From: an uncultured Granulosicoccaceae bacterium
GTDB lineage: Bacteria > Pseudomonadota > Gammaproteobacteria > Granulosicoccales > Granulosicoccaceae
Direction: 5' to 3'
Assembly: GCA_937951345.1 (NCBI GenBank)
Contig: CALFCF010000028.1
Coordinates: 1 to 41,737 of the forward strand
DNA: 41,737 bases
Made by a program: the position numbers and the translations under genes. Below, piece by piece: positions 8,405 through 17,400 of this stretch (position 1 is the stretch's first letter; each line of letters starts with the position of its first letter). A model generated the notes under the pieces. That model was not told the DNA's origin. It did not search any database and was given only the letters and a program-made list of their open reading frames with translations.

Positions 8405-8524
8405 GCTAGAAGCCATTTCAAAATCGATCCTGCACGCTGTTCCTGCGTTGTGTGTCGTTCTGCGCTGCTTGAGCGCCACAGCCGTGTCTAAGCGCACAAT
8501 CTCGATTTCGAGATGACTTCTAGC
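8405..8524. repeat. Imperfect palindromic element, about 120 bp
   Basis: The left end GCTAGAAGCCATTTCAAAAT (8405 on) and the right end ATTTCGAGATGACTTCTAGC (to 8524) are inverted copies with three mismatches over 22 bases. The interior has no gene. The element fills the space between the convergent ends of the lipoprotein and fatty acid hydroxylase genes. It stops 3 bp before the latter's stop codon, so it may act as a transcription barrier. Its size and layout resemble the element at 101-248, although the end sequences differ. Confidence 0.65.
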
Positions 8525-8526
8525 TA

Positions 8527-9507
8527 TTACTGTCGTTGAGACAGAGTCTTACGACGACGGTTGATTAGCGTATTACCTTCCTCAGTGCCATCGTGAAAGG
8601 TGCCAAACCATTGGTCCCACGGCGTATCCCATGTTCCGTAGTTGCAATCGAAAAACCGATGATGGAGTTGGTGGAAAAAATCCCCAAGCGGTACTTTTCT
8701 ATCCTTAATTGTCAGATACTCAAATCCGGCATGACTCACGGGTGCCCCAACACCATGATGAAGCAACAAAAATATTGCTAAAACCGGGTGCCCGGGCAGG
8801 ATGAAAAAAATCATCGTGTCAAAGAAAAGAAAAAAACTTTCCACCGGGTGCATCGCCAGCCCTGACCAGGGTCCGGTATTTGTGTTTTTGTGGTGCCATG
8901 AATGTACATGTGTGAATAACGGGCCTACATGTAGCAGTCGGTGGAACCAGTAAAAGTGTACACCTGCCCATATCGGCACCAATACAATCATCAGGAAAAA
9001 CACAACAGGATGAGTTGCAGGTGTGATCATCGGTGCAATGTCTGAGGCGTAAGCCCATAAAATCAAACATTCCCAGAATGACCAGAAGACCCATGCAAAC
9101 AACGACCAGAAAATATTGTCTTTAAGCTGTGAGCTGAAATGAAACAAACTGGCACGCTTGTTCATCGAACGCGTATCGTAGCGTCCATCGTCCTGCTGAC
9201 GCCGCCAGACCAGTAACCATAGATGCAATCCACCGGCAATCGTTAACAGAATAACGAGATTGCGGGCAGCTACGATCAGAATCCAGTTAAAACCACCATT
9301 GGCAATTTCATTCAACGGTGGTGTAGCAAAATGCCATATAGCGATAGCCATCAGAAACATCAGAAATCGCCAACCAACCGGATTCCAGCTCTTGAGTAGA
9401 TAGATCAGGCTTGCAACGGGCTTGGGTGGCCAGTTGTAGTAAGGTGAAAGCTTCACCGGCAGGGGTGGCGTGTAATGCCAAAATGTTTTCCGCGGTGGCG
9501 ATCCCAT
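8527..9507 (-). CDS. Sterol desaturase/fatty acid hydroxylase-family membrane di-iron oxygenase
   Basis: The 326-aa integral membrane protein belongs to the fatty acid hydroxylase superfamily (PF04116), which inserts oxygen into lipid chains or head groups at a histidine-bound di-iron centre. The three histidine clusters are visible in order: HFYWFHRLLH, then HVHSWHHK, and HQLHHRFFDCNYG near the C-terminus. Several hydrophobic helices precede and separate them. The ATG at 9507 directly follows the TGA of plsB, so the two are translationally coupled as the last genes of the leftward operon. The family includes OlsE, which hydroxylates ornithine lipids. With ornithine-related genes upstream that is a tempting but unproven role. 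Confidence 0.85.
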   Translation of the reverse strand: MGSPPRKTFWHYTPPLPVKLSPYYNWPPKPVASLIYLLKSWNPVGWRFLMFLMAIAIWHFATPPLNEIANGGFNWILIVAARNLVILLTIAGGLHLWLLVWRRQQDDGRYDTRSMNKRASLFHFSSQLKDNIFWSLFAWVFWSFWECLILWAYASDIAPMITPATHPVVFFLMIVLVPIWAGVHFYWFHRLLHVGPLFTHVHSWHHKNTNTGPWSGLAMHPVESFFLFFDTMIFFILPGHPVLAIFLLLHHGVGAPVSHAGFEYLTIKDRKVPLGDFFHQLHHRFFDCNYGTWDTPWDQWFGTFHDGTEEGNTLINRRRKTLSQRQ

Positions 9508-12141
9508 TCAGGCGCTATTTGCTTGATTTGTTAAACGGATTACTGTTGGCTTTAAGGCAACCAGAACCGCATGCTGGAGTGCAGCGGGTAGTAGTTTCTG
9601 TAATTCAGTTACTAGATGGTTCAAACCGGGTTCAGGCTCAAGTTTATCGTTGTTAAACGTAATCAGCGAAGCGTTCTCTAAGGATTCAATAAGCATTTCG
9701 AAATAGGACTTACTATAGAGTGTAGCTGGCTCTCTTAATTCAGTCATAGCATATCGCGTTGCGGCTGCTTTGTATTCATTCTGAAAAGTGTCTTTCGAAA
9801 CAGCGCTATCGAGTTGTGTAATGATTGAGGTCGCCAAATAGTAACGCTCAAGTGTCGGGGTTAACAGGCGCGCCAACCGGTCAAAACAAACGGAAGTATG
9901 GCTTCCAGCACTTGTGCGTTGCAGTGAACTATCTTCATTCTTGTATACCAATCCGACTTTAAGCATCGCATCAATGTTGTTGCGCGCTGCATCCAGTTTA
10001 TCTTTTTCATCGAGGAAATACTCCGCACGGAATAATGGCCACATATTGCTGACCAACTGCTCCAGGTCAGTAAATGTTTTTTGGTAATCCTGGCGCAGAG
10101 CACACGCTATTAACGACGACATGCAATACAGGTGAGCAATATTGTTACGAAAGTAGTTCAGAGGCGCCGTCTGGCGTACGGTCGCTTTTAAAAATTCTTC
10201 GCCGTTCTGTGTTTCCTGGGTGATATGTCCGAGTTTTTGTGCCCGATCCATCCACTCAGAAGGCTCAAAAGCAGGCAATTGAACCAGTGTCTCTGCATAT
10301 AATCGTTGTATTAAACGATAATTGATTTCCAGTTGCTGCATGAGGTCATCGCGAGCGAGTGCTTTTCCCGGACTAGACAAGATCACCAAAGCAACCAGTG
10401 AAACGGGAGTGACACTGGTAGCCGAATTAATACCGGCCAGAATCTCATGCCCCAGAGAAGAGACACATTCTCGGTACCTGTCGCTAGAGTACAACTCAGG
10501 CGAAGCAGGTTCATTATGGAGTGCAAAGCGCTGAAGTAACGATTTAAGAGCGATTGGTTGTCCAATATTTACATGTACATTGCCATACGATTCTCTTAAC
10601 ACGCCCAGGGCTTTGATCAAGCCAAAAAGCGATTCACGACGTTTAGATTTTCCTGCAAGCTCATGAGTAAATGCGCGTCCTTCAAGTAATCGTTCATAAC
10701 CAAAGTATACCGGTACGAAGTATACGGGACGTTGCGGATCACTCAAGTATGCTTGTATTGTCATTGAGAGCATGCCTGGTTTGGCTGGTATTAAATATCC
10801 GGTGCGACTTCGTCCGCCTTCTACGAAATATTCGAGTGGATATCCACGCTGCAATAGCTCTTTCAGGTAAGTGTTAAAGACCGCTGAGTAGATTCGATCT
10901 CCGGCAAAAGATCGTCGAATAAAAAACGCACCACCGCGACGAAGTATGCCACCGACGATTGGCAGGTTTAGGTTAATGCCCGCAGCTATATGCGGTAGCG
11001 AATAGCCGTTTACATAAAGAATGTAAGACAATAGCAAATAATCGATGTGGGAACGATGGCAGGGGACATAAACAATCTCTGCATTTTCAACGACGGCATC
11101 CAGACGATTCAAACCGTGTAGCTTTACGCCGTCATACAATGAATTCCATAACTTCTTAAGCACTTTATGCAAAAGACGAACAGTCCTGTAGGACATATCT
11201 GCTGCAATTTCATTCGCCGAATCCGTGGCATTTTCGCTAAGTAAGGCAACACTTTTTCCATTTATACTTGATTCGTTTGTTATCGCTGTTCTGACCGTCG
11301 GGTCGTTGACAACATGCTGTAACAGCATGCGCCGGTGCGACAAGTCAGGTCCAAGTGTCGCTCGTCGTCGCCTTCTGAAGTGTATACGCAAAATACGCAA
11401 CAACTTGCGTTCCAAAACGCTACTCGTTGCCTGTTCATTTATAAATTCTTGGAGTGATATTGGTTCACTGAAACGAAGAAGGGTATTCCTACCGTGAATC
11501 AGGCACATGAAAAACTTTCGTGTATGTCCTGCAAGCTCCCAATATTCTGAGAAATAGATTTTCCAGAAAGAATCCTCTTTGTCAGGCGCTTGTCCCCAGT
11601 AAACCGAAACTGGCACGATTAGGCAGTTTTTTTGTTCATTTGTAGGTGCATCCGATGCATTTGAATGATCAGTGCTAGTTGCTGTGTTTCGTGCGATTTG
11701 GATTATCTTACCGAATGAATTGGTGGGTCTGAACCCTCGTTTTTTAAATAGTCTGCTTTGTTGCTTTTTTAAATAAACCACTGAGGTAGGGAATTGCGTA
11801 TTCCCGAAGGAGAAATGCTTGTCTGGAAGCTGTAGGTTATTATTCTTGCATGCTATATCTAATGCGATACGATCAGTTCTGCTGTGAGTTTCCAGTACAT
11901 AAAGTATATGGGGATTACGGTCAGGGACAGATTTCGTTTGGAATAATGATGACGGATTATCCGGGACAACCGTGGGCTCGATTGTTTTGGATAATAGCTT
12001 GTTTATCAGCGAAGACACCTGCTCAATATCGAATAAAAGATTGTTGCCAATTAATTGTCTTTTTAAGGTATAGATACTGCCGTTAGTAAAATCGTAATTT
12101 CTGTCCGATACCCATTGATTTTGCTTTCTCAAGCATGGCAT
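9508..12141 (-). CDS. plsB: Glycerol-3-phosphate 1-O-acyltransferase
   Basis: PlsB makes lysophosphatidate from glycerol-3-phosphate and acyl-ACP or acyl-CoA at the inner membrane, the first step of phospholipid synthesis. The catalytic HX4D motif is His362-Asp367 in CHRSHIDYLLL. The second block is GGAFFIRRSF (403-412) and the third is FVEGGRSRTG (439-448), all classic for PlsB. At 877 aa it is about 70 residues longer than the E. coli enzyme, mostly at the N-terminus, whose first 70 residues look unconserved. The start is uncertain. The ATG at 12141 lies inside the upstream gene (59-bp overlap) with GGGA almost touching it, and a TTG three codons on is better spaced. The gene is coupled to a cyclodeaminase-family gene upstream and to a hydroxylase gene downstream. 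Confidence 0.93.
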   Translation of the reverse strand: MPCLRKQNQWVSDRNYDFTNGSIYTLKRQLIGNNLLFDIEQVSSLINKLLSKTIEPTVVPDNPSSLFQTKSVPDRNPHILYVLETHSRTDRIALDIACKNNNLQLPDKHFSFGNTQFPTSVVYLKKQQSRLFKKRGFRPTNSFGKIIQIARNTATSTDHSNASDAPTNEQKNCLIVPVSVYWGQAPDKEDSFWKIYFSEYWELAGHTRKFFMCLIHGRNTLLRFSEPISLQEFINEQATSSVLERKLLRILRIHFRRRRRATLGPDLSHRRMLLQHVVNDPTVRTAITNESSINGKSVALLSENATDSANEIAADMSYRTVRLLHKVLKKLWNSLYDGVKLHGLNRLDAVVENAEIVYVPCHRSHIDYLLLSYILYVNGYSLPHIAAGINLNLPIVGGILRRGGAFFIRRSFAGDRIYSAVFNTYLKELLQRGYPLEYFVEGGRSRTGYLIPAKPGMLSMTIQAYLSDPQRPVYFVPVYFGYERLLEGRAFTHELAGKSKRRESLFGLIKALGVLRESYGNVHVNIGQPIALKSLLQRFALHNEPASPELYSSDRYRECVSSLGHEILAGINSATSVTPVSLVALVILSSPGKALARDDLMQQLEINYRLIQRLYAETLVQLPAFEPSEWMDRAQKLGHITQETQNGEEFLKATVRQTAPLNYFRNNIAHLYCMSSLIACALRQDYQKTFTDLEQLVSNMWPLFRAEYFLDEKDKLDAARNNIDAMLKVGLVYKNEDSSLQRTSAGSHTSVCFDRLARLLTPTLERYYLATSIITQLDSAVSKDTFQNEYKAAATRYAMTELREPATLYSKSYFEMLIESLENASLITFNNDKLEPEPGLNHLVTELQKLLPAALQHAVLVALKPTVIRLTNQANSA

Positions 12142-13117
12142 ATCCCAGTGCTATATCAGATAGCGACAATCCCCTATGCCAGAAGAGGATGGTTTCTGTT
12201 TGATTTTCTCTTCCCGGTTTCGTGCCAGCGACTATATCACCCAATTCCGCATGGAGATTATTTTCAGAGAACATACCTGTATCTATGTGATGCCGCAGTG
12301 CGCCAAATTTGCCATGAGCCTGACCCCAGTCGTCCATTACGAATTTATCGACAATGTCAGGTAGATTGTTTTCAAGCGCCGACATTGTTCCGTAGGGAAT
12401 TAGCAGCGCACCAGACTTGATCCATTTGTTCATCAATAACGGCTCCGGTGCTGATAGTCGCGATGCTTCAATCACAATATCCGCATCACGAATACAGCTT
12501 TCCCAGTTATCTGTTACCACTACACGAGGGGGTTGCTTTTCAGCGCCAACATAGCGCGGAAGGTCAAGTTCGAGCCGCTCAGCGAATGTATTGCGACTTT
12601 CGGGCCGTTTCGAATGTACACGAATTTCGTCGAGCTCAAACAATGAGGCTGTTAAGCATACATTCCAATAGGCTGTGCCACGGGCGCCGATATGGGCAAG
12701 CGTTTTCGGTGATTCGGGCGCCAGATATTTGCAGCCAAGTGCAGATATAGCACCGGTACGCATGTCAGTCAGTCCAGCTGCATCGAGAATGGCTTTAGGC
12801 GCGCCATGAGTCGGATCAAACAGTGTCAGCACGCCGTATTCAGACGGACGACCTGTCGTGTAGTTGTTGACAAAATCACCAACTACTTTTGTGCCAGCTG
12901 CGTTGATGTCTCCACCTATCCACCCGCGTAACACGTTGAAATGTCCTTCAACATCGTTTTTCGGTTCGATATGTGTACGTGGCTCGATTGATGTCATTTC
13001 TTTTCCTTGCATCAATAAACCCGCTTCAACAGCATTTAATATATCTTCTGCTGTCAGATTTAGCGATTCAATATCCAGTCGATTCAAAAAGTCGATGTAA
13101 ACAGGTGGTGATTGCAT
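12083..13117 (-). CDS. Ornithine cyclodeaminase/mu-crystallin-family protein
   Basis: The 344-aa product belongs to the NAD(P)-dependent ornithine cyclodeaminase/mu-crystallin family, which includes ornithine cyclodeaminase (ornithine to proline plus ammonia), alanine dehydrogenases and ketimine reductases. N-terminal GKEMTSIEPRTHI and the TKVVGDFVNNYTTGRPSEYG segment form the substrate domain. IGARGTAYWNV is the dinucleotide loop; the usual G-x-G glycine is Arg here, followed by Gly. The ATG at 13117 is the first normal start after the stop of the upstream deacetylase, 62 bases away; the frame's longer form would overlap that gene from a TTG. Its 3' end overlaps plsB by 59 bp. The specific reaction cannot be fixed, but the acetylornithine-deacetylase-like neighbour favours an ornithine-related substrate. 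Confidence 0.82.
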   Translation of the reverse strand: MQSPPVYIDFLNRLDIESLNLTAEDILNAVEAGLLMQGKEMTSIEPRTHIEPKNDVEGHFNVLRGWIGGDINAAGTKVVGDFVNNYTTGRPSEYGVLTLFDPTHGAPKAILDAAGLTDMRTGAISALGCKYLAPESPKTLAHIGARGTAYWNVCLTASLFELDEIRVHSKRPESRNTFAERLELDLPRYVGAEKQPPRVVVTDNWESCIRDADIVIEASRLSAPEPLLMNKWIKSGALLIPYGTMSALENNLPDIVDKFVMDDWGQAHGKFGALRHHIDTGMFSENNLHAELGDIVAGTKPGRENQTETILFWHRGLSLSDIALGYAMLEKAKSMGIGQKLRFY

Positions 13118-13179
13118 TGGAATAGATAGATAGGCTGTCTGATTGATAGCTTCTAGTGAATTTAGTATTTTGCTTGAAG

Positions 13180-14349
13180 TTACTGTGGCAATGATTCCGT
13201 ACCCAAATAATCTACGAGCTTGCCGAGCATAGCTTCGCAAGCATGTAATTGCGATACCGCGATAAACTCGTCCGGCTTATGCCCCTGTTCCATTGATCCG
13301 GGCCCACATACAACTGTGGGTATCCCGCAATTGTTCGAAAACAGACCACCCTCGGTGCCGAATGCCACATAGGATGTAGTGTTTGCCCCGACCAGCGATT
13401 TGACGAAATCAACAACAGGTGTCGTGCCTTCGGTATTCAGTCCGGGGTAAGCATTCCAGACATCGAATTCAATTGCAGCCTCCGGTGCCTGCTGTCGATA
13501 CCTGGCAACGATGGTATCAGCAGTCTGATTTAGTTCATTGAGGATGTCTGTCGGGTTGTCATGTTCAGTGTGACGTATCTCGAAATTAACGGTGCATAAG
13601 TTGGGAACAATATTGAGCGCCTGATCAGTAACGATTCTGCCGACATGTATCGTTGTAAAAGGCACATCCGTCAAAGCTTCATCACCTGAATATTCAGCTA
13701 TGATTTTTTCCTGTTTCGCTTTTATCGCAGTAACAAGTTCGCATGCGATGTGTATGGCGTTCAACGCATTCGGTGCCAATGCGGAATGACCTTCTTTGCC
13801 GATACAGCGGGCAAGGATGGAAGTTTTGCCTTTATGTCTGGTTGCTACCTGCAGACTAGTGGGTTCGCCGACTATGCACATGGCCGGTTTTACGGGTGAA
13901 TTGTTTAATAGTGTCAAGAGAGAGTGTACACCAACGCAGCCAATTTCTTCATCATAGGAAAAAGCCAGATGCAGCGGGGTGTTTAGCTTACATTGACTTG
14001 CGCTAATAGCTGCATTCAGTGCGCAGGCAACGAATCCTTTCATGTCTGCTGTGCCTCGACCGTACAATTTGCCATCGTTTTCAGTCATCGCAAACGGTGG
14101 GTAAGTCCACGCTTGCCCCTCAACGGGTACAACGTCTGTGTGTCCGGACAACATTACACCCGGTTTGTCCTGCGGTCCAACGGTACAGTACAGATTTGCT
14201 TTGCTACCATCGCTATTTGGAATTCTGGTTGAAGTAATGCCATAGCGTGCGAGCAGATCGGTAACGTAATCCATCAGTTCGCTATTGGGATTACGACTGG
14301 TGGTATCAAACGAAATCAGTTTTTCGAGTATCTCTTGAGCGTTGGGCAT
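13180..14349 (-). CDS. argE: M20-family deacetylase, acetylornithine deacetylase-like
   Basis: The 389-aa metallopeptidase-fold enzyme would release ornithine from N-acetylornithine or act on a similar N-acyl amino acid. The zinc-binding blocks are clear: His70-Thr-Asp72 in SGHTDVVPV, Asp102 in GRGTADMKG, and the catalytic Glu134-Glu135 in SYDEEIGC. Length and layout, with a dimerisation domain in the middle around HKGKTSILARCIGKEGHSA, are those of ArgE/DapE. The ATG at 14349 is used; a TTG one codon earlier is ignored. It is the first gene of the leftward operon. The gene symbol is by similarity only, because M20A enzymes with other acyl-amino-acid substrates look alike. Confidence 0.85.
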   Translation of the reverse strand: MPNAQEILEKLISFDTTSRNPNSELMDYVTDLLARYGITSTRIPNSDGSKANLYCTVGPQDKPGVMLSGHTDVVPVEGQAWTYPPFAMTENDGKLYGRGTADMKGFVACALNAAISASQCKLNTPLHLAFSYDEEIGCVGVHSLLTLLNNSPVKPAMCIVGEPTSLQVATRHKGKTSILARCIGKEGHSALAPNALNAIHIACELVTAIKAKQEKIIAEYSGDEALTDVPFTTIHVGRIVTDQALNIVPNLCTVNFEIRHTEHDNPTDILNELNQTADTIVARYRQQAPEAAIEFDVWNAYPGLNTEGTTPVVDFVKSLVGANTTSYVAFGTEGGLFSNNCGIPTVVCGPGSMEQGHKPDEFIAVSQLHACEAMLGKLVDYLGTESLPQ

Positions 14350-14360
14350 CAATCGGACCT

Positions 14361-14366
14361 AGTATA
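14361..14366 (-). promoter_or_regulatory. Possible -10 box of the argE-plsB operon
   Basis: Read on the minus strand the hexamer is TATACT, one mismatch from TATAAT, 11 bases ahead of the argE ATG. No good -35 box lies at 17 bases, so the promoter call is weak and would imply a very short leader. Confidence 0.3.
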
Positions 14367-14642
14367 GGGTAGTGCTACGATACCCACGTAAGTCCCGATG
14401 CGCAATTCAAAATGGTATTCGACAAGTTCTGGCGGCGAACATTACTTTGTGTAGGGCTCTGTTTCGATTGCGAGTTATGATTTCCGTTTGTATACCAGCG
14501 ATGAGCGACTGAAATCTGATGCCTTATCTGAGTGCCATCTGGTTGTCAAACGGCCAGTAGGGTGGGACGTGTTTATCGGGCGAGGTTTGTCAGCGTGTTA
14601 TAAAGAATCTCTTCATGTTGTTAGAAAAACTTGTAAATATCA

Positions 14643-15218
14643 TTAAATTCCCAACCCCACCCTAAAGCGGGCCAGTCCCGAAATAACAATATTATCCGAC
14701 GGTACGGTGCCCTCCAGCTCGAGTATCAATTGGTAACCATTGCGAGCCTGCAAAAAATCCAGTACATCGATACTCAGAACGGTTAAATCAAGCGACCGTG
14801 CCGCAGTAGCAAATTGCGGATCGCCGTCCGGCAATAGTGCAATAACTTGTTCGTTCGTTCTGCCGTTAAAGTCCGCTCTGATACGAATAGTGAGGCCTGT
14901 TAGAAAATCGAACGAATCCAATGCTCCGTCTTCGCGCACATCCCGGTCTGATACATCAAGAATGATCAGCTGCAGATTTCTTAAACTGGCAGATGTCAGA
15001 AAGCCGCGATCGGCATCGATGTTAAAAACCTCACTATCGATTGCAAGGTCTAAAGCGAGATTTAAATCAACGGGCAGGTCAGCGCCCGGTATTGTAACCA
15101 GCGGCAACTGATCAACCAAAGAACGCGTACCTAGCGTAATTCCCTGATTGCATGCAGCGAGGCCCGTCATTAATAACGCTGACAAAGTAGCTAATAATTT
15201 GTTAGGCATTCGCATCAT
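14643..15218 (-). CDS. Lipoprotein of an unrecognised family (paralogue B)
   Basis: The 191-aa product has a lipoprotein signal with lipobox LAAC near residues 20-23, followed by NQGITLGTRSLVDQLPLVTI. It aligns end to end with the lipoprotein encoded at 7743-8333 on the other strand. The best shared blocks are SLRNL.L.ILD, DGALDSFDFLTG, LPDGDPQ, RSLDLT...DVLDFL and the terminal ARFRVGLGI. No known domain is recognised. Two ATG codons in tandem (15218, 15215) can serve as start. Downstream lies a 290-bp gap before the argE operon, and upstream a long AT-rich stretch separates it from the divergent beta-propeller lipoproteins. Confidence 0.8.
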   Translation of the reverse strand: MMRMPNKLLATLSALLMTGLAACNQGITLGTRSLVDQLPLVTIPGADLPVDLNLALDLAIDSEVFNIDADRGFLTSASLRNLQLIILDVSDRDVREDGALDSFDFLTGLTIRIRADFNGRTNEQVIALLPDGDPQFATAARSLDLTVLSIDVLDFLQARNGYQLILELEGTVPSDNIVISGLARFRVGLGI

Positions 15219-15906
15219 ACAAGTTGACCCAATGGCTTCGCGTTTAGTTCCTCAATGCCACTAATTGGTCGCCTCTTGATAGTAGTAATGGTTGTAGTAT
15301 GTGCTCTTACCGCTACTTATCCACAATCCTGCCGCTCGCGTGATACTCACGTACATTGACCTGTTGAAACAAAACGCTGTTTTAGATATGTGCAAGCGTC
15401 ATTGAAGTAGCAGTGTGTTTCTGAGTTTTGTAGACGCAACGTGATTTTGCTTTGTTCTGTTGTTCGGCCAAAGAAAATACATTGCTTTTAACGGAGTCAT
15501 GCGCGCTATCTATGCATACATTGATTTCATACGTGTCTGTAACAACAGTTTTGCGCAAGCAGAAAGTAAATCTGTTAACACAAAATACAAAGTATTTGCA
15601 TTTATAACTCTGTTGTATATCTGACGAAATACGTGAGAACAAACAGATACTATTATTTCAAGTACGAGTATTAAAAAAGAAAAAAGCTAGAACTGTAGCT
15701 ATTGAATATTTGTTTATTCAAAAAACGACTTGTAGCTTATTTGCAATTACAAAATGACAATTACGAACTTGAACTATTAGCTTACGGTTTCATCACATAC
15801 ACCGCAAACGAGTAAATATTATTTTGCAAACAGAGAAATAAATTAATTGATGTTCAAAGTATATTTTATTCAATAAATATCGAACTTGTGCGAGAGGAAC
15901 TAATAC
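15219..15906. other. AT-rich divergent intergenic region, 688 bp
   Basis: No supported gene is present. An 86-codon minus-strand frame at 15382-15642 lacks a ribosome-binding site and domain and is rejected. The right-hand 250 bases are conspicuously AT-rich with many A and T runs, ending in the AGAGGA ribosome-binding site of the first propeller gene. The region must hold the promoters of the lipoprotein (leftward) and the propeller pair (rightward). No hexamer pair with correct spacing was convincing. Its length and composition suggest a multi-input regulatory region or UP-element-like DNA. Confidence 0.45.
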
Positions 15907-17361
15907 ATGAAGCTATTAAGTAAATCCAATGCAAAGCTATTTTCAGTATGTAGTCTACCTATACTATTGGCCGTTGCTGCTTGCGGAGATTCAACCAACC
16001 TTGGTCTTATTGAAGAGAATCTGTCAGCAGGTAACGATGTAGCGATAAATTTATCCACAGATGAAAACGGAAACTTGGTAATTGGCGCCAATGATATTGC
16101 CAGTGATCTTGACGATGCAGACGCTGCAGCCGGCGGTGTATTTGTAATGTCGAATATTCTGGATGAAAACACTATTGTTGCCTACAGTCGCGCGGCCGAT
16201 GGCTCATTGTCGCTTGCTGGTGAGTTTTCAACCGGCGGTCAAGGAGGGGATTTCGACGGTGCTGAAGGGTTAGATCCGCTCATTTCGGCTTATGCAATCA
16301 TCAATACACCAGATAATGAATATCTACTGGCTGTTAATGCTGGCAGCGACACAATATCAGTTATGCAGGTTAATGACGATATGACTCTGGAGCTTGTCGA
16401 TACCGAGAGTTCATTCGGCACCGGGCCCAATAGTCTCGCGTACAACAATGGACTGGTATATGTCACAAATATTGATGCAGATGGAGAGTTTGGAGGCGAG
16501 CCCGATCAGGAAGGTTCGATCTATGGTTACACATTTGCAGATGGGGATTTAACACCTCTCACGGGTTCGCGTCGACAGCTCAATAATCGCCCGGCAGCTG
16601 TTCGGTTTTCACCAGACGGCGGTACGCTTTTAGTTACAAGCATTAATTCAGGTTCAAACCAACTTGCCAGTAATGATCAGGATTCGATAGTTTCTTTCAC
16701 GATAGATGACAACGGATTTCCCTCAGAAAATATTACCGGTGGTGCTACTTCCACTTTGCAAGGTAATGCTGAGAACAGAAATTTACCGTCTGCTATTGGT
16801 TTCGAAGTAACAGAACGATCCAATGGTACGTTCGCTATCGTTACTGAAGCCAGAGAGTTTACTGCTGCGGGTGATCCACCTAATTTTCCCGGCTTGCAGT
16901 CAGGTTCTATCTCGGTGTATCAGGTTAATGATGACGGCTCAATAGCAGGCTCTCAGCTTGATTTGATCGCAGGGCAATCACCTATACGTGGCGAAGGTCA
17001 GATAACAACTTGCTGGATCGTTCTGTCTCCGGATGGCGAATATTTCTTTGTCAGTAATGCTATCGACGCGACTATTTCCTCATTTCGTTTTACAGATGCT
17101 TCCGGCAACGTAGAACTTATTCAGGAAGTTGCAGCTTCAGGAGTTGGTCCCGGCACCATAACAGATCCTGCTATAGGTTTTGGCGCTACTGATGGTTGGA
17201 TCGATCTTGATATGTCGGATGACGGACAGTTTCTTTATCAGTTGTTTGGGTTGTCGGGTGCCGTGGGTGTCTATGCTGTCGACGGCGGCAATTTAACATT
17301 GGTTGAGGTGGTGTCGGGGAATTTACCTGAAGAAAACACTCAAGGCATCGTTTCTTTCTAA
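15907..17361 (+). CDS. Beta-propeller (lactonase-like) lipoprotein 1
   Basis: The 484-aa product carries a lipoprotein signal with LAVAAC, so the mature N-terminus is the Cys of CGDSTNLGL. The rest is built of repeated blades with FSPDGGTLLVTS, LSPDGEYFFVSN, LLAVNAGSDTIS and MSDDGQFLYQ, the pattern of seven-bladed propellers of the 6-phosphogluconolactonase/YncE type (PF10282). The family includes lactonases and surface propellers of unknown role. An envelope-anchored, acidic protein like this is more likely a binding or surface protein than a cytosolic lactonase. AGAGGA precedes the ATG. A paralogue follows 39 bp downstream, and both share a Cys-Trp near two thirds of the chain (TTCWIVLSPDGEYFF here). 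Confidence 0.85.
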   Translation: MKLLSKSNAKLFSVCSLPILLAVAACGDSTNLGLIEENLSAGNDVAINLSTDENGNLVIGANDIASDLDDADAAAGGVFVMSNILDENTIVAYSRAADGSLSLAGEFSTGGQGGDFDGAEGLDPLISAYAIINTPDNEYLLAVNAGSDTISVMQVNDDMTLELVDTESSFGTGPNSLAYNNGLVYVTNIDADGEFGGEPDQEGSIYGYTFADGDLTPLTGSRRQLNNRPAAVRFSPDGGTLLVTSINSGSNQLASNDQDSIVSFTIDDNGFPSENITGGATSTLQGNAENRNLPSAIGFEVTERSNGTFAIVTEAREFTAAGDPPNFPGLQSGSISVYQVNDDGSIAGSQLDLIAGQSPIRGEGQITTCWIVLSPDGEYFFVSNAIDATISSFRFTDASGNVELIQEVAASGVGPGTITDPAIGFGATDGWIDLDMSDDGQFLYQLFGLSGAVGVYAVDGGNLTLVEVVSGNLPEENTQGIVSF

Positions 17362-17400
17362 TCGTTTGTTTCGATTGAATTCAATAAAGAGGATATTGTT

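Noticed and set aside
15382-15642. 86-codon minus-strand frame in the AT-rich leader
   Set aside because: It has no ribosome-binding site and no domain, and its odd composition is consistent with chance.
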